Below are positions 26,941-37,256 of a stretch of 64,000 nucleotides of DNA, one piece after another. Position 1 is the stretch's first letter. Every line of letters begins with the position of its first letter. The notes under the pieces are model-generated. The model had not been told where the DNA came from. It saw only the letters and a program-made list of their open reading frames with translations, and did no database searches. This stretch comes from Saliniradius amylolyticus (GTDB taxonomy: Bacteria; Pseudomonadota; Gammaproteobacteria; Enterobacterales; Alteromonadaceae): the NCBI RefSeq assembly GCF_003143555.1, contig NZ_CP029347.1, positions 1,922,001-1,986,000 of the forward strand, in the 5' to 3' direction. A program made the translations under genes and the position numbers.

Positions 26941-29775
26941 ATGTTACGAGTCTTTTTCAGTTTGTTAACATTGCTTGGGCTTCTGAGCAATGTGACTTGG
27001 GGTATGGAACGGACGCTCCCTGAAGAACAGTTACAGTTTCGGCGTATCAGTACACAGGATGGTTTACCTTCCGCCTATATTAATACCCTGCTCCAACGGC
27101 AGAATGGGTTTGTGTGGGTAGGCACCAAAGGCGGACTGGCCCGCTTCGATGGCACTAACTTTAAACTCTATCAGCATCAGTCCCACTCAGATGCGTTACC
27201 CAGCAATGACGTCACAAGCCTACTGGAAGATAGTAACAAGCGTTTATGGATTGGCACCTCCAGAGGATTGGTCCTGTTTGATGAGACAAACAGCATCTTC
27301 AAGCCCATCGAGCTGGGGGATAGTAAGCGTTCAAATACTATACTTGCGTTGCATCAGGCCCAGTCCGGCAAGATTATCGTCGGTACCGAGAACGGCGTTT
27401 TCAGACTCTCCGGTAATGGTGACGTCGAGGGTACCTGGCTAGAGGGCCACAGCATCAAGTTTTTTGAGTCCAATTCTGAGGCTATCTGGATTGGCAGTAA
27501 ATCTGGCCTCTTTGCGCTGAATCAAGACGGGCTCCAGCATATTGATCTCATTGGCGACAGCAATTTCGATGTTCGCGAGGCCCGGCTGTTTGACGGGCAG
27601 TTGATCGACAATACCCTCTGGCTGGCGACGGATGGTGATGGTCTGTTGGCGTTTGATATAAGTACTAATGCCCTGTCCCGTCAGTACTTAAGAAGTGATG
27701 GGCTTTCTTCCAACAGTATTTGGTCTCTGGGCGTCTATAACCAGCGTATTTGGTTAGGTTATTTTTATGATGGTATTGCCGAGCTTAACCCAAATACCGG
27801 GCAGCTCTTGCACTTCAATCATCACCCTCATATGCAACACACACTACCCTATTCCAATGTCAGTCAATTACTGTTCGACAAACAGGGATTATTGTGGGTA
27901 GGAACGACAAATGGACTGGCTGTTACAGACTTAATCAGTCGACAACTCTACAGCATTAACGAATACCATGGCCTGACAAACAAACACGTCTGGTCGTTTG
28001 CAAGGGACGACGACACTCTCTGGATAGGTACAGAAGATGGAATAAACCAGTTCGACCTTAAGACCAAGACACTTCACACCCATAAGCTTGACGTTATAGG
28101 AAAAACACCTATTTGGGATTTGGAGATCGTCGATGATCAGGTGTACCTTGCCACCAACGACGGTTTAGCCGTATTCAGGCAGGTTGATGGCGTTAATAGT
28201 ATTATATGGACGTCAGATAAAGACTCGACCCCCGCTTACTCAATAGTTCGCGACGAGCACCTGCTCCATATAGGGCTTTATGATGGAAGTTACCGAGTCT
28301 TCGATACGGCCAGTCAAAAGTATACGGATTATTGGCATCATGCAGTGCCAGATTACATCAATCAGATCATTGCATTCGAGAAGCATTTTTTGGCTGCAAC
28401 GAGAAACGGACTCTACGCTCTGGCACCCGATTCCCGCACATCCACCCTGATTCCGCTATCCGACAGCGACGTTCAGCCAAACGTCACCTCTTTGTATCTT
28501 GATAAGACCCAGCTATGGGTGAGTACGGATTATTCGGGACTGTATGAATTCCGTTGGACAGGAGAACAATGGCAAAAACATAATCACTGGCAGTCTCTCA
28601 ATGGCCTCTCGCTGACTCAGGTTAAGTCTTTCACTAAGCTGAATTCGTCATTAGTCGTATTTGACCAGGTTCATATCAACATACTGAATCCGGAAAGTGG
28701 CGAGCTTGCCAGAGCCCCTGTTCAGCTCGCAGGCCTGAATATGGAGTTCAACCTTAACGCTATTTACAATACCGGGGACTCAGTGATCGTGGGTGGCAAT
28801 CAAGGATTGGCCATCATTCCTGCTGATACACTGCTCCAGCCCGCTCATGTTCCACCACCACTGAAGCTGACGGAGTGGCAAATCATGGACAAGACTTTTG
28901 TGTCTAACGACTCCCCCAACGCACTCACTCTGCAGCCGGAGCATCAATACTACGCGTTCCATTTTACGGCTCTGGAGTTTATTGCGCCTCGACAAATCCA
29001 GTATCAGTACCGACTTCTGCCATCCAGAAAACAGTGGAGCTCGTTACCCCAGGGCCAGTTAAGTCTTAGCCAGCTCCCCTACGGAGAATACACACTGCAA
29101 GTCAAAGCGTCAGATATTACCGGGCAATTCCGCGCCCCAAACTACAACCTGTCGCTTCATGTTATTGCTCCATGGTGGCAGACCAACGCTGCCAAGTTAA
29201 GCTTGGCAATCCTGGTGCTTTTAGCGTTAGTCTTTTGGTACTGGCGTAAGAAGCGCCAGGTCAAAAGACTGTCACGCCTCGCCAATTATGATGACCTGAC
29301 CGGGTTACCCAACCGGCAGTATTTCAACCGGAAGATTAAAGAATTGATGGAGCAGGCGAAAGAAAATGGAAGCACGATGGCGCTGATCTTTATCGATCTG
29401 AACGAGTTCAAACAGATCAATGATACTCTGGGCCACGCCGCCGGTGACAAAGTACTGCAACATATTGCTGAGCAACTGAGTCAGAGAATCAGAGACAATG
29501 ACTTTGCCGCACGTCTGTCCGGTGACGAGTTTGTGGTCCTTTTGCCCAACATAAAAGGACAGAGCCAGGCTACTAAAGCCATTGCCCGTATAAGAGAAAG
29601 CTTTGACACCCAGTTATCTATCGATGGCGCAAAAATTAACTTTGATGGTAGTATTGGCGTCAGCATCTTCGATGGGCACGCCCCCATCGCTCAGGAAGAG
29701 TTACTAAAACAAGCGGATCGAGCGATGTACCGCTGCAAGCGAAGTGGTGAAGGTGTCTGTTTTTATCAGCCTTAA
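26941..29775 (+). CDS. Periplasmic beta-propeller sensor diguanylate cyclase
   Basis: A 944-residue one-piece sensor. A signal peptide (1-21, ending TWG) leads into many reg_prop blades with the repeated LWIGT-x-GL-x-x-FD pattern, then a Y_Y_Y domain (region of YYAFHFTALEF), a membrane helix at about 749-766 and a cytoplasmic GGDEF domain (782-944). The active site reads SGDEF (860-864) and an RDND inhibitory site (851-854) lies five residues before it. It should make c-di-GMP in response to a periplasmic signal; the ligand is unknown. The ATG at 26941 is chosen for its signal peptide and upstream AGGTGA. Confidence 0.9.
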   Translation: MLRVFFSLLTLLGLLSNVTWGMERTLPEEQLQFRRISTQDGLPSAYINTLLQRQNGFVWVGTKGGLARFDGTNFKLYQHQSHSDALPSNDVTSLLEDSNKRLWIGTSRGLVLFDETNSIFKPIELGDSKRSNTILALHQAQSGKIIVGTENGVFRLSGNGDVEGTWLEGHSIKFFESNSEAIWIGSKSGLFALNQDGLQHIDLIGDSNFDVREARLFDGQLIDNTLWLATDGDGLLAFDISTNALSRQYLRSDGLSSNSIWSLGVYNQRIWLGYFYDGIAELNPNTGQLLHFNHHPHMQHTLPYSNVSQLLFDKQGLLWVGTTNGLAVTDLISRQLYSINEYHGLTNKHVWSFARDDDTLWIGTEDGINQFDLKTKTLHTHKLDVIGKTPIWDLEIVDDQVYLATNDGLAVFRQVDGVNSIIWTSDKDSTPAYSIVRDEHLLHIGLYDGSYRVFDTASQKYTDYWHHAVPDYINQIIAFEKHFLAATRNGLYALAPDSRTSTLIPLSDSDVQPNVTSLYLDKTQLWVSTDYSGLYEFRWTGEQWQKHNHWQSLNGLSLTQVKSFTKLNSSLVVFDQVHINILNPESGELARAPVQLAGLNMEFNLNAIYNTGDSVIVGGNQGLAIIPADTLLQPAHVPPPLKLTEWQIMDKTFVSNDSPNALTLQPEHQYYAFHFTALEFIAPRQIQYQYRLLPSRKQWSSLPQGQLSLSQLPYGEYTLQVKASDITGQFRAPNYNLSLHVIAPWWQTNAAKLSLAILVLLALVFWYWRKKRQVKRLSRLANYDDLTGLPNRQYFNRKIKELMEQAKENGSTMALIFIDLNEFKQINDTLGHAAGDKVLQHIAEQLSQRIRDNDFAARLSGDEFVVLLPNIKGQSQATKAIARIRESFDTQLSIDGAKINFDGSIGVSIFDGHAPIAQEELLKQADRAMYRCKRSGEGVCFYQP

Positions 29776-29797
29776 GCCCTGTTTTACCGGAGTCCCT

Positions 29798-30862
29798 TTG
29801 CGATTCAAGCCACTCTTGTTCATCTGGTTATTGCCCTTAGTGCTGTTCTATCTGGTCTGGCTATGGCTTGTCACTGAGCAGGGCTTTTGGCAAGAGGCCT
29901 TTCAACATTGGCCCATGGCCATCGCCATGGCCTTGGGCAGTTATGCAGCCGGCTCGACCCCTATGGGGGGCGGCACTGTTGGCTTCCCTATATTAGTGCT
30001 GTTGTTTGATCATCCAGCCTCCATGGGCCGGGATTTTAGTTTTGCTATTCAGGCCATCGGCATGACCAGCGCCAGTCTGTTTATTCTGGCACGCAAACAG
30101 CCATTAGCTCAGGGGATTTTGGCCGGAGCCATGTTGGGCGCCTTAGTAGGCGTTCCAGTTGGGCTATTCTGGCTGGCTCCGGTCATTCCAGAACTATGGA
30201 TAAAGCTTCTGTTTGCAGTGATCTGGGCCGGTTTTGGCCTGTTGCACCTGACCCGTCTCAATGAAATAGCCTCCCACTCTGGCATGCTGGAATTCGACGA
30301 GCGTTGGGACTTTCGTCTGGGCATTGCGCTGGGCCTGACCGCCGGTGCCACAATGGTCGCCACCACCGGCGTTGGCATCGATATGGCGCTATATTCTGCG
30401 CTGGTATTGCTGTTTCGTGCCGATCTAAAAATCGCCATCCCCACCTCGGTCATTATTATGGCATTTTGCTCGGTACTGGCCGTTGGCATAAAGAGCCTGA
30501 CCACAGGGTTTGCACCGGGCGTCTGGGGGAACTGGCTGGCTGCGGCGCCGGTCGTCGCTTTAGGCGCGCCTTTGGGGGTCTTCATTGTGGCCAGAATAGG
30601 ACGCAAGCCAACCTTATTAATCGTCGCGTTATTATGCATCGGTCAGTTCCTCTGGACGCTGCATAATGAATACGCTTTGCTGGGAAATCTAGGTGTATCT
30701 GTCGCTGTAAGCTTAGTAGGAATATTGCTGCTGGTATTTGAACTATTGCACCGGTGGGGCGCAAAGCTGGCAGGTGACCAGCCAACGAAGATGCAAGCCC
30801 CGCCAGAGACTCAGCCCGAATCGACTCAGTCCTCATCCCCTAGCGGCCAGACCACGATATAA
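29798..30862 (+). CDS. TauE/SafE family membrane transporter
   Basis: A 354-residue protein with about eight to nine membrane segments and the family motif GSYAAGSTPMGGGTVGFPIL. Relatives export sulfite, sulfoacetate or other small anions; the substrate cannot be read from the sequence. The start TTG at 29798 has CCGGAG five bases upstream; a GTG at 29744, inside the preceding gene, is an alternative. The 3' end overlaps the convergent YcgN-family gene by 37 bp. Confidence 0.8.
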   Translation: MRFKPLLFIWLLPLVLFYLVWLWLVTEQGFWQEAFQHWPMAIAMALGSYAAGSTPMGGGTVGFPILVLLFDHPASMGRDFSFAIQAIGMTSASLFILARKQPLAQGILAGAMLGALVGVPVGLFWLAPVIPELWIKLLFAVIWAGFGLLHLTRLNEIASHSGMLEFDERWDFRLGIALGLTAGATMVATTGVGIDMALYSALVLLFRADLKIAIPTSVIIMAFCSVLAVGIKSLTTGFAPGVWGNWLAAAPVVALGAPLGVFIVARIGRKPTLLIVALLCIGQFLWTLHNEYALLGNLGVSVAVSLVGILLLVFELLHRWGAKLAGDQPTKMQAPPETQPESTQSSSPSGQTTI

Positions 30863-31317
30863 TCTTCAAAGTCGTCCATGTCGATGGTACTTTCAGAGAC
30901 GGTCTTGCCACGCACTGACATACCCGCCTTATGCATGGCCGATTTTTTCCCATCGTTAAGTAGTGGATGCCAGGAGGGCAACCCCCGACCTTCGTACAGC
31001 CGGCGGTAACTGCAACTGGGTGGCATAAAGAATATGTCTTTGAGGTTGTCCTTTGTGAGCTTCACACAATCCGGCACCAGTTCGGTACGCTTATCGTATT
31101 GGGTACATTGACAGCGCTTATCATCTAACAGATAACAAGCAATGCTGGAATAATGAACCTGCTCGCCCTCATGGATCACCTCGGTAGGATGGCGCTCATC
31201 AACCTCATCATCGATAAACTTATGCAAACAGCACTTGGCACAACCATCGCAAATGGCTTCCCATTCCTGTTGATTCATTTCAGATAGGGACTTGGTTTCC
31301 CAAAAACGCTCAGTCAT
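30826..31317 (-). CDS. YcgN-family (UPF0260) cysteine-cluster protein
   Basis: The 163-residue protein has the CDGCAKCC motif near residue 23 and further Cys residues (CYLLDDKRCQC, PPSCSYRRL), matching the CxxCxxCC zinc/iron-sulfur cluster family. Function is unknown. It begins 8 bp inside the FAH-family gene, as in E. coli where ycgL, ycgM and ycgN are neighbours. Confidence 0.9.
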   Translation of the reverse strand: MTERFWETKSLSEMNQQEWEAICDGCAKCCLHKFIDDEVDERHPTEVIHEGEQVHYSSIACYLLDDKRCQCTQYDKRTELVPDCVKLTKDNLKDIFFMPPSCSYRRLYEGRGLPSWHPLLNDGKKSAMHKAGMSVRGKTVSESTIDMDDFEDYIVVWPLGDED

Positions 31318-31978
31318 CGGCTTTAACCTTTGTTGTCAGGCTGTATTGTTCGGCAAGGCTCGCAGTTAGCGTGTCACCGGGCGTTAAGGGGCCAACGCCC
31401 TTAGGCGTGCCTGTGAGTACAATGTCCCCAGGCTGCAGAGTAAAGCTGCGGCTGATCTCGGCCAGCAATTCCTCTATAGAGCGCATCATCATGGCCGTAT
31501 TGCCCTGCTGGCGCAAATCACCGTTTACGTGCAGGTTAAAAGCGAGTTGTTGCGGATTGTCGATATCCGCCTTTGGAACAAATCCACTAACCGGGCAACT
31601 GCCGTCGAAGGCCTTGGCCCTCTCCCAGGGGTGTCCTTTAGCTTTAAGGCCGCTCTGTACATCCCGTAAAGTCAGATCCAAGGCCAATCCGTAGCCCCAT
31701 ACAGCGGCTTCTACCGCTTCCGGTTTGGCCCGACGCAATGGTTTCTCGATCAACACCGCCACTTCCAGCTCGTTATGGCAGGCCCCTAGATTAACAGGGA
31801 TAGCGAAAGGCTTGTGCATATCGCACAGCGAAGAGGCCGGCTTGATAAACAACAGCGCCTCTTCCGGTACCTCGTTACTGAGCTCCCGAATGTGATCCAG
31901 GTAATTGCGCCCCACGCAAACCGCCTTTCCCACCGGGAGATCTAACCCCTGGCCCTGCCAGTTATGGTGCTGGCGCAT
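31310..31978 (-). CDS. Fumarylacetoacetate hydrolase family protein (YcgM-like)
   Basis: A 222-residue protein that aligns by eye with E. coli YcgM from its first residues (MRQHHNWQG against MYQHHNWQG), which fixes the start inside the preceding mltB-like gene. Metal-binding residues sit in CHNELEVAVLIEK and the GDIVLTGTPKGVGPL motif is diagnostic. Relatives are acylpyruvate hydrolases or oxaloacetate decarboxylases; the substrate here is unproved. Confidence 0.9.
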   Translation of the reverse strand: MRQHHNWQGQGLDLPVGKAVCVGRNYLDHIRELSNEVPEEALLFIKPASSLCDMHKPFAIPVNLGACHNELEVAVLIEKPLRRAKPEAVEAAVWGYGLALDLTLRDVQSGLKAKGHPWERAKAFDGSCPVSGFVPKADIDNPQQLAFNLHVNGDLRQQGNTAMMMRSIEELLAEISRSFTLQPGDIVLTGTPKGVGPLTPGDTLTASLAEQYSLTTKVKADD

Positions 31979-32951
31979 CGATGTCTTGCAGGCCAAGTTT
32001 GATACGATCGGACAAATAGCCCACTGCTGAGCCAAAATAGGTGGAACGGTTCCAATTCATCAGTGTGTGGAAGTTATTATAAACCAGATAAATACGACCG
32101 TTTTCATCGTCTGGCATAATCAAACTGGCCTGCATATCCCGGGTGGGCAGATCGGAGCCATCATAGCGACGTACACCCAGTTCCTGCCATTCGGTCAGGC
32201 TGCGCATCTTGCTCTTTTTCAGCCCCGCCAGAGATAAATCAAAGCCCTCTGGAATCGTTACCTGCCGTCCCCAGGTCTGAGTGCTATCCCAGCCGACGGA
32301 CTTCAGATAATTGGCGATAGAGGCAAACACATCGGCCTTATTGTTCCAGATATCCTTCTTGCCATCCTCATCAAAGTCGTAGGCATAGGCTAAAAAGGAG
32401 GTGGGCATAAACTGGCTCTGGCCCATCGCTCCGGCCCATGATCCCTCAAAGTCCGCCTTGGTGATATGCCCCTCATCCAGGATCTGTAAGGCTGCAAACA
32501 GTTGGCGCTTGAACAGCGTTTCGCGACGGCCGTCATAGGCCAGGGTCGCCAGGGCCGAAATTACCGGGTAGCTACCGGTAATGCGTCCAAAATTACTCTC
32601 ATTGCCCCAGAGCGCCACAATAAAACGAGGCTGCACGCCAAAATGCTGACCGACCTCACTCAGCAGGGCTTTGTTCTCCTGATAATGTTCAATGGCTTGT
32701 TGAACCTTCCAGTCCGGTACCCGCGTATTCAGATAGCGATCCAAAGTCAACTTGAACTCAGGCTGGTTCTTATCAGAGCTGACCGCGCGCTTGTGGTACT
32801 CAATGCCTTCGAAGGCTTGCTCGACAAATGAGCTCTCATACCCCTTCTCTATGGCTTCTTTTTTCAAGGCGCTAACGTACTCATCGAAGCTGGGCTTGGC
32901 GACTGCGGCTAAGCTCAGAACCGATAGCATCGCGGTGAGTAAAACTCTCAT
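31962..32951 (-). CDS. MltB-family lytic murein transglycosylase
   Basis: This 329-residue periplasmic enzyme cleaves the glycan strand of peptidoglycan with formation of 1,6-anhydromuramic acid. A signal peptide (ending VAK or AVA-K) has no lipobox, so it is probably soluble. The catalytic Glu is in LWGNESNFG (Glu118), and the SWAGAMGQSQFMPTSF and YDFDEDGKKDIWN motifs are typical of family 3. It overlaps ycgL by 4 bp. Confidence 0.92.
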   Translation of the reverse strand: MRVLLTAMLSVLSLAAVAKPSFDEYVSALKKEAIEKGYESSFVEQAFEGIEYHKRAVSSDKNQPEFKLTLDRYLNTRVPDWKVQQAIEHYQENKALLSEVGQHFGVQPRFIVALWGNESNFGRITGSYPVISALATLAYDGRRETLFKRQLFAALQILDEGHITKADFEGSWAGAMGQSQFMPTSFLAYAYDFDEDGKKDIWNNKADVFASIANYLKSVGWDSTQTWGRQVTIPEGFDLSLAGLKKSKMRSLTEWQELGVRRYDGSDLPTRDMQASLIMPDDENGRIYLVYNNFHTLMNWNRSTYFGSAVGYLSDRIKLGLQDIDAPAP

Positions 32952-33235
32952 TGTGACGGCTCCTGTTCTTGGTTTTCGCTACGAAAGGTGTCTAACAGAT
33001 TTTCTTTCGGTGGGGGCAACTGTAGGTAATATCCCTGCTGGTCGATCTTTTCTAGTACCTTGCCCGGCTCGCTGATCGCTAAGCGACTGTCAGCGGTAAT
33101 ATTCAGCACCATGACCAACTCAGGCTGGCCGAAGGATTCCATCAGTGCCTCGGGCACTTCTTCAAACCGTTCACGGCCAGGAACAAACAAGTAGGTTTCG
33201 TCTTTTCGCGGACTCTTATAGATGGCACACAACAT
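32948..33235 (-). CDS. YcgL-family protein
   Basis: A 95-residue protein of the YcgL (UPF0745) family, starting MLCAIYKSPRKDETYLFVPG and including YYLQLPPPKENLL. Function is not known. It is translationally coupled to the mltB-like gene by a 4-bp overlap and follows rnd by 34 bp. Confidence 0.9.
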   Translation of the reverse strand: MLCAIYKSPRKDETYLFVPGRERFEEVPEALMESFGQPELVMVLNITADSRLAISEPGKVLEKIDQQGYYLQLPPPKENLLDTFRSENQEQEPSQ

Positions 33236-33269
33236 CGGCCGAATTCTCCTGTTACTCTTTCAGAGCAAA

Positions 33270-34418
33270 TTATGAAGGCATAACACGTGCGAGGGAACGT
33301 CCCAAGACGGTTTCAAAGCCCTCTTTGAGTAGTTCGGCCCGCCAGCCCGTTAGTACATCAGGCTTCTGGTCTTGTATTTTACATTCCTCGAGATCAAACC
33401 ACAGCCATTTCAGCAACTGATTGAGCTGTTTTTTCGAACCAATTAACTCAACCGGTATCTGCTCACGTTCTGCCACCGACTGACAGTGCAGCTTTAGGGC
33501 CTGTACCGTTTTCTTATAGTCCGGATAGTCCACCAGGCGTTTCAACGGCGCGGGTCTGTGCTCCGGTGGTAGCCCCTGCGCTTCACGAATCAACCGAACC
33601 CACTCATCGCCAAAGCGACGCACCTCATTAGCTGAAATCCCCTGAATATTACTGAGCGCTGTCTTACTGGTAGGCTGTTGCTTCGCCATGGCCACTAAAT
33701 TGGCCTCACGGGTAACAAAGTTCAGCGCTTTATCTTTGGCTCTGGCTCGCTTAACGCGCCACTGGGCCAAACTCTTTAAGCACGCCAACGCTGCGCCCTT
33801 GAGCTGCCAATTGTTCTTAATATTCAGATAGGCAAACTCGGCCGGCAGTTCCGTCTGACGCTTCAACCCCGTCAGCGCCGACTCCTGGTAAACCCAGTCC
33901 AACCTTTCTTGCTCGCCAATGGCCTGATAAAGCTCAGGAAACACTTGCATAAGGTAAAGCACATCATTTGCCGCATAGGCCAGTTGCTGCTCGGTCAGTG
34001 GGCGGGCGAGCCAGTCGGTACGTGACTCCCCCTTATCCAACTCCACCCCCAACTGTTGTTCCACTAACTTGGCATAACCCAGCGCGTGGCCCATATTGAG
34101 CAGGCCCGCAGCAAACTGGGTGTCAAACACCGGAGCGGGTAATACGCCCAGCGCCTTCCAGAACGTTTCCATATCCTCAGAACACGAGTGCATCACCTTA
34201 ATAACGTTAGGGTTTGCCATTAATTCGGCCAATGGTGACAAGTCCTCCAGCGCAAGAGGATCCACCAGGGCAATCTCATGCCCGTCATTGAGTTGCACCA
34301 AGCCTAAACACGGATAAAGGGTGCGGGTACGCACAAACTCGGTGTCCACGGCGATGGCCTTTTGCTGAGCGGCGCGCCGGCAGTATGCTTCCAGTGCAGT
34401 CTGTTGTGTAATCATCAT
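33270..34418 (-). CDS. rnd: Ribonuclease D
   Basis: The 382-residue 3'-5' exoribonuclease matures tRNA 3' ends. The DEDD exonuclease domain shows AVDTEFVRTRT, a central Asp in HSCSEDMETFW and YAANDVLYLMQVFPELY. A HRDC domain follows (about 210-290). Two ATGs are adjacent at 34418 and 34415, with no strong ribosome binding site. Confidence 0.94.
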   Translation of the reverse strand: MMITQQTALEAYCRRAAQQKAIAVDTEFVRTRTLYPCLGLVQLNDGHEIALVDPLALEDLSPLAELMANPNVIKVMHSCSEDMETFWKALGVLPAPVFDTQFAAGLLNMGHALGYAKLVEQQLGVELDKGESRTDWLARPLTEQQLAYAANDVLYLMQVFPELYQAIGEQERLDWVYQESALTGLKRQTELPAEFAYLNIKNNWQLKGAALACLKSLAQWRVKRARAKDKALNFVTREANLVAMAKQQPTSKTALSNIQGISANEVRRFGDEWVRLIREAQGLPPEHRPAPLKRLVDYPDYKKTVQALKLHCQSVAEREQIPVELIGSKKQLNQLLKWLWFDLEECKIQDQKPDVLTGWRAELLKEGFETVLGRSLARVMPS

Positions 34419-34443
34419 GGTTATTTTTGTCTACCCAAAAAAG

Positions 34444-34468
34444 AAAACCGGCCAAGGCAGCCGGTTTT
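34444..34468 (-). terminator. Terminator of fadD
   Basis: AAAACCGGC/GCCGGTTTT stem with 7-nt loop, followed in the minus direction by CTTTTTT, between fadD and rnd. Confidence 0.85.
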
Positions 34469-34499
34469 GATTGGCGAACAGGTCAGATAACCTGCTTCT

Positions 34500-36152
34500 T
34501 CAATCCCGTAATTCTCGTCGTAGTATCTTACCCACATTGGTTTTTGGCAACTCTGACCTGAACTCCACAGCCTTAGGTACCTTATAGCCTGTCAGGTGTT
34601 TACGACAATGTTCAATCACTGTCTTCTCAGTCAGGCTGTCATCTTTCGCCACAATAAACAGCTTCACCACTTCACCGCTGGATTCATTGGGGATACCTAC
34701 AGCAGCCACTTCTACCACCGGTTCCATCATCGCGGCCACTTCTTCTATCTCATTAGGGAACACGTTAAAACCAGACACCAGAATCATGTCTTTTTTACGG
34801 TCCACAATATAGAACTGACCATCTTCGTCTACTTCGGCAATGTCACCAGTCGCCAGCCAGCCGTCTTTCAGCACTTCTGCGGTGGCATCTTCGCGGTTAA
34901 GGTAGCCCTTCATCACCTGCGGACCTTTCGCATAAAGCTCACCGGGCTTGCCCATGGGGACTTCGTTACCGTCCTCATCCAACAACTTCACGTCGGTAGA
35001 GGGAATCGGCAAGCCAATGGAACCGGTAAAGGTCTTGTTGGTCGGCATATTCACGGTAATCACCGGCGATGCCTCGGTCAGCCCGTAGCCTTCTATCATG
35101 GTACAGCCGGTTACCTCCTGCCAGCGTTCTGCCACTGGACGCTGCATTGCCATCCCACCAGCCAGCGACACCTTCAGGTTACTAAAGTCCAACTCTTTAA
35201 ATCCCGGCGTATTTAACAGGCCATTGAACAGCGTGTTGACCCCGGTAATCACGCTAAACGGGTATTTATCCAGCTCCTTAACAAAACCCGGCATATCTCT
35301 CGGGTTAGTAATCAGAAGGTTGGCACAGCCATACTTCACAAAGGTCATGCAGTTCGCGACCAGTGCAAAGATGTGATAAAGCGGCAGTGCTGTTACCACC
35401 AACTCTTTTTCCGGCTCCAGCACAGATTCGAGAATCACCGAGACCTGCTCCAGATTCGCCACTATATTGCGGTGAGTCAGCATGGCGCCTTTGGACAGTC
35501 CCGTGGTTCCGCCGGTATATTGTAAAAAAGCAATATCCTCACCACTCACCTCAGGGCGCTGATAATCCAGGTTACTGCCCCGGTTTAGGGCATCGGTAAA
35601 GTTCTCGGTATTTTTCAGCTCAAAGGCTGGTACCATCTTCTTAACGTGTTTTACCACCGCATTCACAAGCCAGCGCTTGGGTACCGGAAGCATGTCACCC
35701 AGTTGGGTCAGCAGGACCTTCTCAACCGGCGTGTCGTCCACTACTTCCGCCAGTGTATGAGCGAAGTTCTCCACGATCACAATGGCTTTAGCACCCGAGT
35801 CATTGAGCTGATGTTTTAGTTCGCGGGCGGTATAGAGGGGGTTCACGTTCACAACCGTCAGTCCGGCGCGCAATACGCCGAAAATAGCAATCGGGTTCTG
35901 CAGCAGATTGGGCATCATAATGGCAACCGGGTCACCTTTTTTCAGTCCAAGCCCCTGCAGGTAAGCGGCAAAATTGCGAGTGTGGCGATCCAACTCGGAA
36001 AAGGACATTTCCCGGCCCATATTAATAAAGGCGGTATCTTTCGCGTAGCGTTTGACGGATTGCTCAAAAATATCAACCAGTGATGCGTAGTGATCAGCAT
36101 CTATTTCAGCAGGGACAGAGTCTGGGTAATGCTGGAGCCAGATTTTTTCCAC
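34500..36152 (-). CDS. fadD: Long-chain fatty acid-CoA ligase
   Basis: The 550-residue acyl-CoA synthetase activates fatty acids for beta-oxidation. It has the P-loop-like AMP motif [16 protein letters not shown] and the fatty-acid signature [18 protein letters not shown]. The GTG at 36152 is chosen: AGGAGG lies 4 bases upstream and the protein then starts [10 protein letters not shown], level with E. coli MKKVWLNRYP. A longer ATG form from 36236 adds 28 low-complexity residues. Confidence 0.94.
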   Translation of the reverse strand: MEKIWLQHYPDSVPAEIDADHYASLVDIFEQSVKRYAKDTAFINMGREMSFSELDRHTRNFAAYLQGLGLKKGDPVAIMMPNLLQNPIAIFGVLRAGLTVVNVNPLYTARELKHQLNDSGAKAIVIVENFAHTLAEVVDDTPVEKVLLTQLGDMLPVPKRWLVNAVVKHVKKMVPAFELKNTENFTDALNRGSNLDYQRPEVSGEDIAFLQYTGGTTGLSKGAMLTHRNIVANLEQVSVILESVLEPEKELVVTALPLYHIFALVANCMTFVKYGCANLLITNPRDMPGFVKELDKYPFSVITGVNTLFNGLLNTPGFKELDFSNLKVSLAGGMAMQRPVAERWQEVTGCTMIEGYGLTEASPVITVNMPTNKTFTGSIGLPIPSTDVKLLDEDGNEVPMGKPGELYAKGPQVMKGYLNREDATAEVLKDGWLATGDIAEVDEDGQFYIVDRKKDMILVSGFNVFPNEIEEVAAMMEPVVEVAAVGIPNESSGEVVKLFIVAKDDSLTEKTVIEHCRKHLTGYKVPKAVEFRSELPKTNVGKILRRELRD

Positions 36153-36288
36153 GGAGCCTCCTGACGGCATCTTATCATTATTGTGTTCAGGTGCAGTTGA
36201 CTTATCCATATTGGGATTCTTGTCACTTCGACCCATTTTGTTGACTAATAGTAGCTAAACGCGACCTAAAGTTAAATGGTTGTACCAG

Positions 36289-37143
36289 TTAGCGGCCCGA
36301 ATTTTGCGTTAGAAAGCATTTAAGTACGGCGGCGACAGCGCTTGGGTTATCCATATGTAAATGGTGACCACCTTCACATTCCTCATGTTGCAGGCTTGTT
36401 AACAACATTCGGCGGCGCTCAAGGTTACGCTTCACCTTCTCAAAACCTCGCGTGCCTGTGATACATACTACCGGGCATTGAATTGAGCTCAGAAATGCCT
36501 CGGCCTGGGGTTCGGTCATTCTTAACGAGGAAATCGTGCGCAAACGGCGATCGGACCGCCATCTGAACTCTCCATCGGTCTCCTGCAGGTTGCGGTCAAC
36601 CAGCAGCTCGGCACTGCTCCTTGCCAGATCTCCAGCCTGAGCCCGCGCCGCAACAGCCTGCTGGCGATCTTTGGGATGACGGGCGGGCTTGCGGTCAATG
36701 GCAATACGGCTCAACACCGACTCCCTGATTTGTTCGGCGCTCGTTTCCACATCCTTAGTCAGACTGCCAAAGGCTTCAATGGTCATCAGACTCTGCACCC
36801 GCTCCGGAAAGCTGGCACTGAACAATGATCCTATAATCCCCCCGAGTGAATGGCCCAGAATATGGCACTGGCTCCAGTCAAGAGCTTCAAGTACGGCATA
36901 CACATCTTGCACCCAGTCGACTAAATGGTAATTCGCATCCGCGCTGCGATGCTCTGATAGCCCATGACCAGGCAAATCTATCGCGACCAACTCAATATCC
37001 TCAAGATACTCTGAAAGCGGCAGAAAGCTTGCGGCATTGTCCAGCCAGCCGTGCAAGGCCAGTACCTTTATCGAGGCCTCGGATTTTCCGAGGCGCAGTC
37101 CGGCGATCTTGTGATGAGAAGTCGTCAGTGAAATGTCTTGCAT
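36289..37143 (-). CDS. Alpha/beta hydrolase
   Basis: A 284-residue hydrolase. The oxyanion region HGWLDN (31-36), the DLPGHGLSEH loop and the nucleophile elbow GHSLGG (Ser99) are clear, and the His is in EGGHHLHMD near the end. Substrate is unknown; its position beside fadD hints at an esterase or thioesterase but this is not shown. Confidence 0.88.
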   Translation of the reverse strand: MQDISLTTSHHKIAGLRLGKSEASIKVLALHGWLDNAASFLPLSEYLEDIELVAIDLPGHGLSEHRSADANYHLVDWVQDVYAVLEALDWSQCHILGHSLGGIIGSLFSASFPERVQSLMTIEAFGSLTKDVETSAEQIRESVLSRIAIDRKPARHPKDRQQAVAARAQAGDLARSSAELLVDRNLQETDGEFRWRSDRRLRTISSLRMTEPQAEAFLSSIQCPVVCITGTRGFEKVKRNLERRRMLLTSLQHEECEGGHHLHMDNPSAVAAVLKCFLTQNSGR

Positions 37144-37167
37144 TAAATCAATCCGTCAATAAACCAA

Positions 37168-37193
37168 CAAAGCGGCAACAATGTGCCGCTTTG
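37168..37193 (-). terminator. Probable terminator of slp
   Basis: Perfect 10-bp stem CAAAGCGGCA/TGCCGCTTTG with a 6-nt loop; TTGGTTTATT follows in the minus direction, between slp and the hydrolase gene. Confidence 0.6.
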
Positions 37194-37256
37194 TATCACT
37201 AAACTGCCGCCTGCGGCAATAACTTGCCCCAGGCTTAAGACCGATGAACGTCGCCG

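Noticed and set aside
29744-30862. GTG at 29744 as start of the TauE/SafE transporter
   Set aside because: It lies inside the preceding gene and lacks a good ribosome binding site; the TTG at 29798 has GGAG at the right distance. It remains an alternative.
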